64,000 bases of DNA from contig CM065394.1 in assembly GCA_033060915.1 (NCBI GenBank), forward strand, positions 16,922,001 through 16,986,000. Reading direction: 5' to 3'. The notes beneath the pieces were generated by a model. The model ran no database searches, was not told the origin of the DNA, and worked only from the letters and a program-made list of their open reading frames with translations. This DNA is from Euryodendron excelsum (Eukaryota > Streptophyta > Magnoliopsida > Ericales > Pentaphylacaceae). Positions 46,339 to 56,731 of the stretch are shown piece after piece. Both the position numbers and the translations under genes were made by a program. Positions within the stretch are counted from its first letter, which is position 1. Each line of letters opens with the position of its first letter.

Positions 46339-47625
46339 CGCGGTCTATCTCTCTGGTGTCTCTCTCTCAGCTTTAAGGCCAACTCGAGACTCTCGCGTGC
46401 GTCTCTCTCTCTCGCTCAACTCTCGGGTCTCTCTCTCGCATCTCTCTTACAGGTATATATATACATATATATACAGTTTATTTGTTTCTTATTGTCTTCA
46501 GGCATGTATATCTTCCATATACATATTGTTTTCTATTTTATTTGTTTTCTATTGTTGTGAATGACTTGCCCAAGTATTTGTTTACCATTTGTTTTCTATT
46601 GTTGTTTAAATTAAATTTGAAAACAAAAAAAATGTTTAGGTTCTTAAAAAATTTTCAAATTTTGAATTATGTTCATTTCTTTTGTTTTTGGCTGAAGTAT
46701 GATTTTCTGTTAAAATAAAGTTAAAAAGGAAAAGAAAATAGAAAAAAAGTTAAAGAAAATAAAATTAAAAAATATTAGTTTTCTTTTAAAATAAAATTAA
46801 AATGTTTACTGTTTTTAGTTAGTTGTTAGGGAAATCATAATAAAATAAATAGATATGTCCAAAAAAATTACTTTTTATTTGGTTGCTCATAAAAAATGAG
46901 TATTTATAAGTAATTTATTTCTTTTTAGTTTTTTTTGTAAATTCAAGATCCAAACATATCTTAATTTTGTAACATTATGAATCCTTTAAAAGTAGAATAG
47001 TTAAATAAATAAATTTAAAGTCAAGTCTTCATTTTGACTATAAATAATGGATGTAAAGGTACTATTTGAAATATAAATCTTGTAAAAGAAAATAGTAGAA
47101 GGCTTTTAAAGTCTTAGGCTTTATATAAACTATAAAAAAACAAAAAGGTTTCGCCTATTTAAATATAAAAAAATTCACCTTAAATGGAAGATTTGTAAAA
47201 CTTTAAAAAAGTTTGAATACGCTGTTAAACATGGATGCTTTTTATTATTTTGTAAAGTATTTGATAAAGATTCTTCATTTTGTGTAGTAACCATAATCTT
47301 CCACTTTCGGTAAACAGTAAAAGAAAAAATGCTAATGGGTTTTAGGACAATTGTTTATGTGTGTAGATTACATAAATGAAAAAAAAAATAGTTCATGATT
47401 AAAGATCTTCACAACAAATTGAAGATATTTTTTTTTTAGCAAGTAATGCGTTCATGTAAAAAATATTAAATAGTAACCCTTGAATTTGTAAAAACAAAAT
47501 TATCATAGTTATATATTATTTTGACATTGTTTATGTGCTTGTACCTAGATGAGCTGGAATTAAGAATTGTTATTTAAGTACTGTGTTGTAGGTTCAACAA
47601 AGGTCATTTTGAAATTATCGGAAGC

Positions 47626-48479
47626 ATGACGACAACGGTAAATTTTTTTTTTTGTGGGGGGGGGGGGGGGGGGGGGGGGGGGGAGAAGATAGTACGAGAT
47701 CATAAAGAAGGTATAACTTATGATAGAAAGAGCAATGCATGTTATGATGTAGAACTGGGAACCTCACTTGGTGGGTTGCGGGATATGATCATTCTTATGA
47801 TGGATGAGTATAGACAACATGTAAATATAAAGTTTGTATATAGATACCCTTTGAGACGAAATGGAGAAGTATTGATATATAAGAAGTTGTCGGTGAAGGA
47901 CGACAAGACATTGCAAACTGTCTTTCAAATTTCCTGACTTGTATTGTGTTGAGATGTAAGTTGTGAAGGAGGAGAGCACAATGACCACCAGTATCGGTCG
48001 TTAAGCTGTTAATTAGGAAGATGTCCAGTCCTACGATGAAATCTTGAGGGGGGGGTGATGTGTCGGCCTTGGGAACATTTACTGAAATGCTTACAATTAG
48101 GCAGAGTAGTCAAATCGTCTTCCCAGATGATGTGTTAGGGCAACAAATGTCTAATCTTTTCACCTTATACAAGGATTACTCACAGCGTTAGAGTAATGTT
48201 AAACAATTACATGACTTTCAAAGTCCACCCATATATCACTCACAATATGCTTCGGGGCAAGAGGGGTGCATAGAGGCGAGAGGTTCTAGTGCAAGTATAG
48301 ATCTTGTAGAACGACTTGTGGGCCTTGATGACATTGGTAGACGGGTAGTTGAAGATGAAGATGAAGGTGAAGATGTAGATGTTGTTCAATCCGATAAAGA
48401 AGAGGAAGATATTGATGTTTTATTGAGAAATGATGATACGAGTGACACGAGTGACGTGCGAGAGTTGACGGCACGTTAA
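47626..48479 (+). pseudogene. MuDR-type transposase, N-terminal part only
   Basis: Starts MTTTVNFFFC, then a run of nine Gly from a 28-base G tract. It continues EKIVRDHKEGITYDRKSNACYDVELG...LIYKKLSVKDDKTLQTVFQ. This fits the N-terminal PB1-like region of plant Mutator transposases (glycine box, then a DD near its end). After a stop at 47937, broken frames continue with an acidic stretch (DEDEGEDVDVVQSDKEEEDIDV). Zinc-finger DNA-binding, DDE and SWIM domains are absent. Confidence 0.6.
47656..47683 (+). repeat. 28-base poly-G tract
   Basis: Uninterrupted G28, preceded by a T-rich run, inside the MuDR-type frame. Homopolymer length is easily misread in sequencing. Confidence 0.95.
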
Positions 48480-48870
48480 TCGGTGTCCCGGTTTGGAAGT
48501 TATGCAAAATTTTAGAATTTCAATACTTAGGTTTTCGAAGTTATGCCAACTCGGACGTTAGGGTACCAAAACGGGGAGGAAGGGTCTGGGGAGTGCGAAA
48601 CTTGACGACAGACACCGGTGTGACATGAGTGACGTGTGAGAGTTGACAGCACATCAATTGGTATCCCAGTTTGAAAGTTATGCAAAGTTTTAGAATTTTA
48701 ATACTTAGTTTTTCAGAGTTGTGCCAACTTGGGCGTTGGGGTACCGAAACGGGGAGGAAGGGTTCGGGGAATGCGAAACTTGATGGGAGAAACTGGTGTG
48801 ACACGAGTAACGTGTGAGAGTTGGCGGCATGTCAATCGGTATCCTGATTTGGAAGTTATGCAAGTTTTAG
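48443..48870. repeat. 178/179-bp tandem repeat
   Basis: GACACGAGTGACGTG-type starts at 48443, 48622 and 48800; two full units and a partial third. The first unit overlaps the end of the MuDR-type frame. It ends just before the right arm. Confidence 0.93.
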
Positions 48871-48895
48871 TTCAATAGGTTAAGATAAAAGTTTT

Positions 48896-49177
48896 GTTGA
48901 TATATGCGCCATTTGAAATGGCGTTTTTTCCCACGAATATATGCTATTTCAAATAACATTTTTTCAAGGAAATAAACACCATTTGAAATGGCAGTTTTAG
49001 GTGCATTCTTATCATATTTTGCCTTCGTATTTATTAGGGTAGGGGTAGAAATTAAACGTAAAAAAGGTTTTTGGAAAGACATTTTTAATAAAAACGCTAT
49101 TTCAAAAAGCACTAAATCTCGGTTGCTGAATAAAACAGCACCCAAGTTGAAAAATAAGATTATTTTTTCCCTTTGTC
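48896..49177. repeat. Right arm of the Mutator-like element, with tandem palindromes
   Basis: The inner part holds CGCCATTTGAAATGGCG (48907-48923), GCTATTTCAAATAAC and CACCATTTGAAATGGC. They have the same ~35-bp spacing as the left arm but a different core. Confidence 0.75.
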
Positions 49178-50623
49178 AGGGAAATTTGCCGTATGCAGTC
49201 CATAGGTGGCTCAACAAAGAGAAAAATCAAAGACTTAAAGAAGTTGGCATGCTTCTAGGGTGAGGCATATTAAATTCGTTATGGTAAGTTTTAGTCGTAT
49301 GACATCTTATTTTATGTTTATTTTTGGATAAGTACTTTGTTGGTTAGTTTTTAATATGTTTTAAAAGTTTTATAAATTAGTAATATTTTGGTAATATCTA
49401 ATTTTTTTAGACATTAGCAATTGGGTTGTAGAATGGGTCAAGTTATATTATTGGCCTTCATTTTTGATGTTTCAGTTGGATTAAATGGGTTTTAGAAGTC
49501 GAAAGTATTGCTTCCAAAAGTCTAGTTTCCTATTAAGGAGTCCACATCGCATTTGGTGTAGGAGATCCCTAAGGGTCATAGATATCACTTTTATTTTTCT
49601 AATTCAAGGAGATGAATTTGGCTAAGTTTTTAGAACTGTTAAAAATACAATGGGAACTGTATGATGCAAGCCTAAGATTAACTGCTAGGAAGGTGATATG
49701 GGCACGATACGACACAGACACATTGACACAATAATATTAAAAAAATGCATAAAACAACAGTAGGGAACACTACAACAATTATATAATTAATTTTATTAGT
49801 TCTTGCTTATATAATTTTACTTCCACATAACATAAAAGACAACGAAAACTAAGACTAAGTTAAATTAAAAACCATCAATTCCTCAAGTTAAATATCTACA
49901 CATCATTCAACATAAATTCGTATAAGGACTTTGTATTTGTACTTGTTATCATTTATATTGAATAATGTATTTGTTTAACATTTATGTGTGCAATACGTCA
50001 TTGAAAATAAATATCGAAACAAGTAGCAGCTTGTGTGGCTCAATCAATAAACTAATAAATTAAGCACAAAAAGAGAAAGAGACCATGTCCGAGCAAACTC
50101 CAATAGAGAGATCCATTGCTGGTCCCATGAGAGATGGGAGTAGAGAGGAGAGTAGATAACGCAAAAGCAACTGTAGCCAGCTATACAGAGGGGAAAAGAG
50201 AAAAGAAAAAGGAAGGAACCTCAAGCTGAACAAGAGACGAGCGCTGAACGAGGGACGAGCAAAGAGAGAAGACTGATTGCTGGTGCCACTTCCTGCGGGC
50301 GGGTCATAGGCTAAAGGTATGGTCAGATTCCCTTTTTTCCTCCCTCTTCTGCTTTTTCGCCTGACTTTGCTACTTCTTTTTTCTTTACTTTTTTCGTTGG
50401 TTGCTAATCATAGATCCGCCAAATGCAAACTCTCAGGTTTACTCTTCTTTTGTGTGTCTCGGAAGCCCAGATCGTCAAACACGAATATAAAGGAGGAGCA
50501 ACGGATCTGGACCAACCTCTGGTTTCATCTCTCTTCTTCTTCTTCCCTCTACCAGCTGTGTCTCAGAGTTGTCCTGAAAGTGGACACATGTCTGGAGTGT
50601 GTCCAACAATTGTCTGGCTAAAA
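49178..50623. other. Intergenic DNA between two Mutator-like elements
   Basis: No gene supported. A purine-rich stretch (50090-50270) and Ser/Leu-rich frames at 50319-50725 have no recognisable domain; the latter overlap the next element's left end. Confidence 0.45.
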
Positions 50624-50632
50624 AAGTTAAAA

Positions 50633-50840
50633 GGGTTAAATTCACTTTTCACGCTTACAATATACCTCCTGTCCCACTTTACCCCCTGTACTTTTAATTT
50701 AGGTAATCAACACCTTACAGTTTGAGTCATGCTTCAATGTGGCCCTCCTGGTAGATGCCGTCTATTTTCTTAACAGCAATGATGCACGTGCACTGTATAT
50801 GTCATTCAATGAGGGTCATTACGGGTAACTCACCCTGTCT
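50633..50840. repeat. MULE terminal inverted repeat, left
   Basis: Matches the reverse complement of 54660-54867 with scattered differences. Includes TGTACTTTTAATTTAGGTAA and a GCACGTGCAC palindrome. Confidence 0.92.
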
Positions 50841-51449
50841 CCCGCCCAAAGCAAGTTTGGGTAAGTCACCCCCATATGCTATTCAACAGGTCCTCAATGT
50901 CTACATAAGGAAAAATGTAACGAAGACATAAACGTTGAAGATAAGAAGGAAGAAAGAAAAAGGAAAAGCAAGAAGGAAGATAGGAAGAATGGAGGGAAGG
51001 CTTTGCATCTGTGGGAGACCAAGTCAGATGAGAACTTCATGGACATCTACGAACCCTGGATGAAGATTTGCAAGATGTGAAAAATATAGAGTAAGCCTAC
51101 AATGTATTTGTATAAATATCTAAATGAAGAAAAAAAATTTATATCTTTAATTTATTAATGTATATGGGTTATTTTACAGCAGCAAGGAGGGTGTGAGTTC
51201 TTTGTTTGGTATGACCCTCCATGTGTCAACATCATTTTAAAAGCAAATGCCATACTAAAGTTACATTTCCATGTTCATAATTCATTAACCAATTCACATA
51301 AAATAAGCAAAATGAGGCTCATGTGTCAACATCATTTTGAAAGCAAATGCCATACAAAAGTTACATTTCTATGTTCATAATTCATCAACCATTTCATATA
51401 AAGTAAGCAAAATGGGGCCTATGTGTCAACATCATCTTGAAATTCTAAT

Positions 51450-54403
51450 TTTTGAATTCTTTCTTCCTAGAAGTAGCTGCTACTTGCAAGGAAAATATTG
51501 GAACTACTTTTTTCCCTCTCCAAGTAAATGAACCTGGTGTAGGTCTTGAACTTGTTGCTGGTTGTGATACTGATAGAGTTGGGTGTCCTGAACTTGTTAC
51601 TGCACTTGGCCTTGGGGGTCTTGAACTTGTTGCTGCCCTGAGCCTTGGGGCTCCTAAACTTGTTGGCCTTACTACTGTTGAATTTGCTTCCCTTAAAGCT
51701 GCTGCAGTTGCATTTTCTTCCCTTCTACTAGCTTGCCCTCTGGTTTTGTTCTTCCATCTTGGGGGGTGTTTCTTTTGATACTTCAGATTGGTTGTATTCT
51801 TGCAACTTCTAGAATTATGGCCCTAACTTCCACATTTACCACACGTGACTAAAGTGTTCTGCCTCCTAAACTTGTTAGGGTTGGGAGGTTCATTTTCATC
51901 TCTCCTTCTAGCTTTCTTAGGCTTCTCTGATTGTTTATGGAAGATAGGTGGCAGTGGTGGCTGAAATCCAGTTGTAAACCACATTGAAGGACCATTAATG
52001 GGAAGGATGATGTGCTCATAAATCTTTAGGTTTGTAGATGTCTAGTAGCACTCACTTACATAATCCTCTGGCATCTCACCTTTGAAAAATATTGCAGCCA
52101 CACCATGAGCACATGGAATGCCTTTCAAATCCCACTTTCTACAGGAGTAAGAATGATCATCCAAGTCAACTGCCCACTGCTCCCCATCTGAACAATGAAC
52201 TTCAAACTTAGGACCTCTAGACCATATTGGATTACAACCCCCAGATTCTAACTTCAACATCTCTAACTTCTTTAAAACTTTAGGATATATTTTGTCTTTA
52301 TGCTTTCTCATTAAGTCCCTCCTAATTGAATCCTTCTCATCAACAAAAGCCTAATTCTCTCAAACATTGTTATGATAGGTTTATCCCTTGCTTCCATAAT
52401 TAAAGAATTAAAAGACTCACACATATTGTTATGTAGAATATCACACTTAGAAAAAGTGCTAAAGTGTGACCTAGACCAAAATCTTGGTGGTTTGTCATCA
52501 AACCAGTTGAAGGCTTTTGCATCCAAGTTTTTCAGTTCAGTCATCACCTTCTCAAATCTTTGGACTGTTGATGCCTTAACAGCCTTCCACAATTTATCTT
52601 TTAATATCTGACCCTTATGCTCTTTCAAAAAGTTTGTGTATAAATGTTTTACACATTGTCTGTGCTCAACATTTGGTACCAGTTGTTAAAGTGATGGAAT
52701 GAGACCCTGCCATCAAACCAATAATAACAAATTGCTTACAAAATGTGCATCAACAGTATTACAAAACAAATTTAAAATTACATAAAACCATAAAAAATAA
52801 ATTACCTTTTGTTTGTCAGTTATGAAAGTCCATCCACGTTGATTTTGCATATCAAGGTCCTCTATTAATAATTGTATGAACCACAACCATGTTTTCTTAG
52901 TTTCACCCTCCACTACTGCATAAGCTATCGAAAAACTTTGGTTATTGGCATCAACGCCAACTGCTGCCAAAATTTGGCCATTGTTTGTACCTTTTAAGTG
53001 ACAACCATCTAGACCAACCAATGGTCTACAACCTGCTTTGAAACCCCTTTTGCAACCCCCAAGACACATGTATAACCTCTCAAAGATAGGTTACTAGGGG
53101 TCTTCAAAAGAAATTAACTTCATGATGACAGTTGTGTCAGGATTTGTCCTCCTTATTTCCTCACAGCAATCCCATAGCTTACTATATTGTTCCCTATTTG
53201 TCCCCATTATGTTCTCCATTGCTTTCCTTTTGGCCCTATAAAGTTGAGTCCTTGATGTCCCTACAACATAATCCTTTCTAATTGCCTCTTTGAAAGCTTG
53301 AATTGGCCACTGTGGGTTGGATCTGATGCTATCAACATATTTGTTTGCAAGCCACCTTGAGTTAACATGCTTATTTTGAAAACTTTTGCCACAGTTATAT
53401 TCATCTTTAAAGGTCTTCACTTGCAAAGTGCTTTCATTTTGCATCGTAGAAGCAAAGATCACCCAATTACAACCTTCCCTGCACACAACCCTTATCCTTG
53501 TTCGCTCATTCTTCACAAATGTTATGTATTTCCCATTCTTTATTGTATACTCTCTGATTGCAGCTCTGAATTCAATGGTTGAACTAAACAAAATTCCAAT
53601 TTTAAACTCCACCTTACCCATGTCTGTATAAGCATTAAATTGTGGATATCTTGGAGCTCTTTCTTCTTCATCAGAGGAGGTATAAATGTTGTGAAGCTCA
53701 TCACTTGATGCCACAACAGATTCAAGGAGGGCATCATCATCATCTACATCCACATCATTAGCATATTCATTATTTTGGTTATCATTGCCACCTGTTGTAA
53801 GTCCAACCCATTCAGCATCCCTGTCTATATTAACTTCAAATATATGATCATCATCATCATCGTCTGTTCCATAGTCACTATTAGAGAAATGATCATGATA
53901 AGAAGAATCATTAGTAGAACCATGTTCTTCAATATCAGTAGAATCATCTTGTTCTCCTATTTTTTCAATAACCACTTTAGGTTGACTACAATTAGGGATA
54001 TCAGAAGACCCCATTTGACTTTGCAAAAAATTTATAACATTGACATTTTCCAATTACACTTCAATAACATTGTTGGGAGGCATGTGCTCAAGCATTGTAA
54101 TAAGATCAGCATCAGTTGCAAGCAAGTGCAAACCATCCTCTAATTCCCTTCATGGAATTCTGTAGTAATAATTTACGAACCCCTAAAGTCTAATCTTTTT
54201 TACATACTCATTAAAGTCCATCAAACATAACTTATCAGGGTTACAATTGTTTACATAATCAATTTTCCCCTCATATAAACCTTACTTGGCATGTAAATAA
54301 ACTCACCACCATGGTAGATCTCAATACAAAAGTAATCATCTCCTACAATCCCAAGATGGTGGATCTCATAAGCATATACATTATGACCACATGTAGGGAC
54401 CAT
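51450..54403 (-). pseudogene. MULE transposase, complete in domains but broken
   Basis: The ATG at 54403 opens MVPTCGHNVYAYEIHHLG. The N-terminal region continues through the ELEDGLHLLATDADLITML box with stops, then an acidic part (54053-53700). The Mutator DNA-binding domain follows (FSSTIEFRAAIREYTIKNGK, VCREGCNWVIFAS, RTQLYRAKRKAMENI). Two tandem stops lie at 53089-53094. Then comes the DDE core: PLVGLDGCHLKG (first Asp), TFITDKQK (second Asp) and NNMCESFNSLI (Glu). A 99-bp GT-AG intron (52707-52805) splits the gene after TDKQK. After a frameshift near 52311 a SWIM zinc finger follows (YSCRKWDLKGIPCAHGVAAI), then a zinc knuckle near 51820 (CGKCGS-stop-GHNSRSC). The enzyme would cut and join element ends. 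Confidence 0.93.
52707..52805 (-). other. Intron in the MULE transposase
   Basis: On the minus strand CAAAAG then GTAATT, ending TGGCAG then GGTCTC. Removal joins TDKQK to GLIPSL, the normal order in MULE transposases (DKQKGL). Confidence 0.88.
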
Positions 54404-54659
54404 TATCAAAGAAAAGCATCACAAACAAAACAACAAAACAATAGAAAACAAACAGAACAATAGAGAATCTCCATACCATTCGAGTTCCTCTTGCTACCAT
54501 GATCTGGGTCCTTGTTCATCTCCAATGTTTTGTCTAAAATTTGCAGTCTCATTATCTCTATAGTAGTTGGAATCAATGCAATATTAGGGCGTAGTTCTTG
54601 TCTAATTCGAGCGATTTGTGAGACTGTGAGGGCAGACGAGGGGGTTGGGCTTGGGTAAG

Positions 54660-54867
54660 AAATGGGGTGAAATTACCCCTTTAGGCCTGATTATATCTCA
54701 CGTGCAGTGCACGTACGTCATTGCCATCAAGAAAATAGACGGCATCTACCAGAAGGGCCACATTGAAGCATGACCCAAACTGTAAGGTGTTGATTGCCTA
54801 AATTAAAAGTACAAGGGGCAAAGTGGGACAAGAGGTATATTGTAAGGGTGAAAAGTGAATTTAACCC
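54660..54867. repeat. MULE terminal inverted repeat, right
   Basis: Partner of 50633-50840. The inner part has CACGTGCAGTGCACGTACG. The transposase would be read leftward from near here. Confidence 0.92.
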
Positions 54868-54876
54868 AAGTTAAAA

Positions 54877-56074
54877 TAAAATGACACGGATGAGTGTGTG
54901 TCCAATGTGTGTCTGTGTCCCACACTTGTCAGGCACATGTACTTTACTCCCAGCAACATGTCGGTGCTTCATAGATTAGCTGTGAAATCTAAGACAATCT
55001 AGTTTTGATATCTAGACCTTATTCTTTTTATAATTTTCCATGGGTTTAAGCTTTATAACCTCAAAAGCAGATCAGTTAAATCCATTGGTTTAAGCTTTAT
55101 AACATCAGAACCAGGTCAATTTAATCCGGTTTCCAACCCCTAAACATCTTCAATTCTAAAACCTTGCCTTCTGATTATCAAAATCCTACCTACTTGTTAT
55201 AACCCTAAACTGGGAGATATCCTATCAACATTCCAACCACTAAAAGCCAGCTATACTCAGCCACAAAAGCCTCCTTTGACCTTTGTCCTACATGAAATTG
55301 GAGTTCACTATTTTTAGAAGTGTCTTCGTATTCAAACTACATTAGGTAGCTCGATAATTTGCTTGTTATGACTTGGTTATGAAATGGTATAGAGCCACAA
55401 GTTAATTTCAATATCATGCTAATTATGCCTTTATATATGAAATGAGGTTTACATTCTATAAAACATGGAGCTATTATTATTTATTACACCAGTGCTAACC
55501 CAGTATTTTTTGACAGGATGAAGCATATATAGTAGTTGATTGTTATAAGGTAAATTACATTTATCACCTCACCCTCCAAAGTTACTCCAAAATTTCAAGA
55601 ATGTCATTACATTAGATAAAAATTAGGCATGTGAATATCACATGACCTAATAACCAATTTATTCACCATTTTTCGATAATTTGTGCAACACTTCCTTCTT
55701 TCCATGGTTCACTCAAATTTCACTTTGGTCCTTAAAATCTTACTTCCAAGTTTGGATTTCTTTCTTTAAAAATATTCGATACCCTATTTGCATTACAAAA
55801 GCCGTCATCACCATGACCTCCATTTTCATTAAACAATGAAGTTATTGCCATCACTTCCGCCACCACCTCAATCACTGAAACTAATCACTCATCTATATTA
55901 TATATATTTTTTAAAACAAAATTTATCACCATAGCTTCTCTGAAAAAAATTCACTGATGCTATTACCTTCATTTACTCTCTCTCTATAAAATAAAACCTC
56001 ACTTTGCATTTCCTATTAACAAAATTGATTGTTATTATCATCTCTAATTGCTTGATTTATGTAATTGTATGGAA
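54877..56074. other. Intergenic DNA
   Basis: No gene supported. A stretch beginning GGTAAATTACATTTATCACC (55551) resembles the reverse complement of 60200-60237, suggesting MITE fragments. Confidence 0.4.
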
Positions 56075-56691
56075 ATTATTATAATACCCCAAACCCAATA
56101 AAAGGAGGATAAGACAAACCTTTGGCAAGCATAACCCACTCCCAAGAAAGGTTACCCATGTATCCAAACACCCGCAATGAGCCCAAACCTCTGTAAATAG
56201 AGGCTTGTCCCTCGCTTTCTCTCTTCCCTCTTCTTTCCGTATCATAGTTATAAAAATCGAATCGAACCGGCCAATTGAACTGGTTTAACTGAGAATTGGA
56301 CTATGAACCGATGCAGTTAATTAATTTATTGAAAATGTATATGAACCGAATTGAATAAAACGAACCGGTTAATATTTTAAAAAATTAATGAACTAGTCGG
56401 ATTAGTGAACAGGCTGATTTTTAAAAAAAGTCAAAATATAAAAAATTTCACTAGATTTAAAACTATTTTTTTTTAAAAAATATGTCTTTTATGGTCTTTT
56501 GATGAAATATAGAATAAAAAAGTAAAAACTTTAAACGAAATACCAATAAGCAATAGTTTAAAAATATTAAATTGAAAAAAAGAAGAAGTTATTTTGAATG
56601 TTTTTATAATTATTTGTTTTTATATTTTTTTTAATATTTATCATTTATACTTATGTTAAGTTATTGTATAAAAAAGAGTATTTTTTAATCA

Positions 56692-56731
<40 letters not shown>

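Larger units (their letters stand above)
46035..49177 (+). mobile_element. Mutator-like element with long palindromic terminal arms
   Basis: The left arm (46035 to about 46325) and right arm (about 48896 to 49177) are imperfect reverse complements. Shared words include AAAGGGAAAA, GATTTAGT, GCGTTTTTATTAAAAATG and CTTTCCAAAAA. Inside are a promoter, a leader with a likely intron, and the N-terminal part of a MuDR-type protein (47626-48479). The DDE catalytic region is missing, so it is a deletion derivative. A clean 9-bp duplication was not found and outer ends are approximate. Confidence 0.7.
50624..54876 (-). mobile_element. Full-length Mutator-like element (MULE)
   Basis: The element is 50633-54867 (4235 bp), with ~205-bp terminal inverted repeats starting GGGTTAAATTCACTTTTCAC. 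It is flanked by a perfect 9-bp duplication AAGTTAAAA (50624-50632 and 54868-54876). A transposase gene fills the minus strand. Structure is complete, but the transposase has several stops and a frameshift. It could move only with help from another element. Confidence 0.95.

Noticed and set aside
46035..49177. 9-bp duplication for the first Mutator-like element
   Set aside because: Candidate flanks (TTTGAGAAA/TTTGTCAGG, AATTTTTTT/AGGGAAATT) do not match well enough.
55515..55552. Exon-like 36 bp between an AG and a GT (reads DEAYIVVDCYK)
   Set aside because: Too short and no neighbouring exon found in the same frame.
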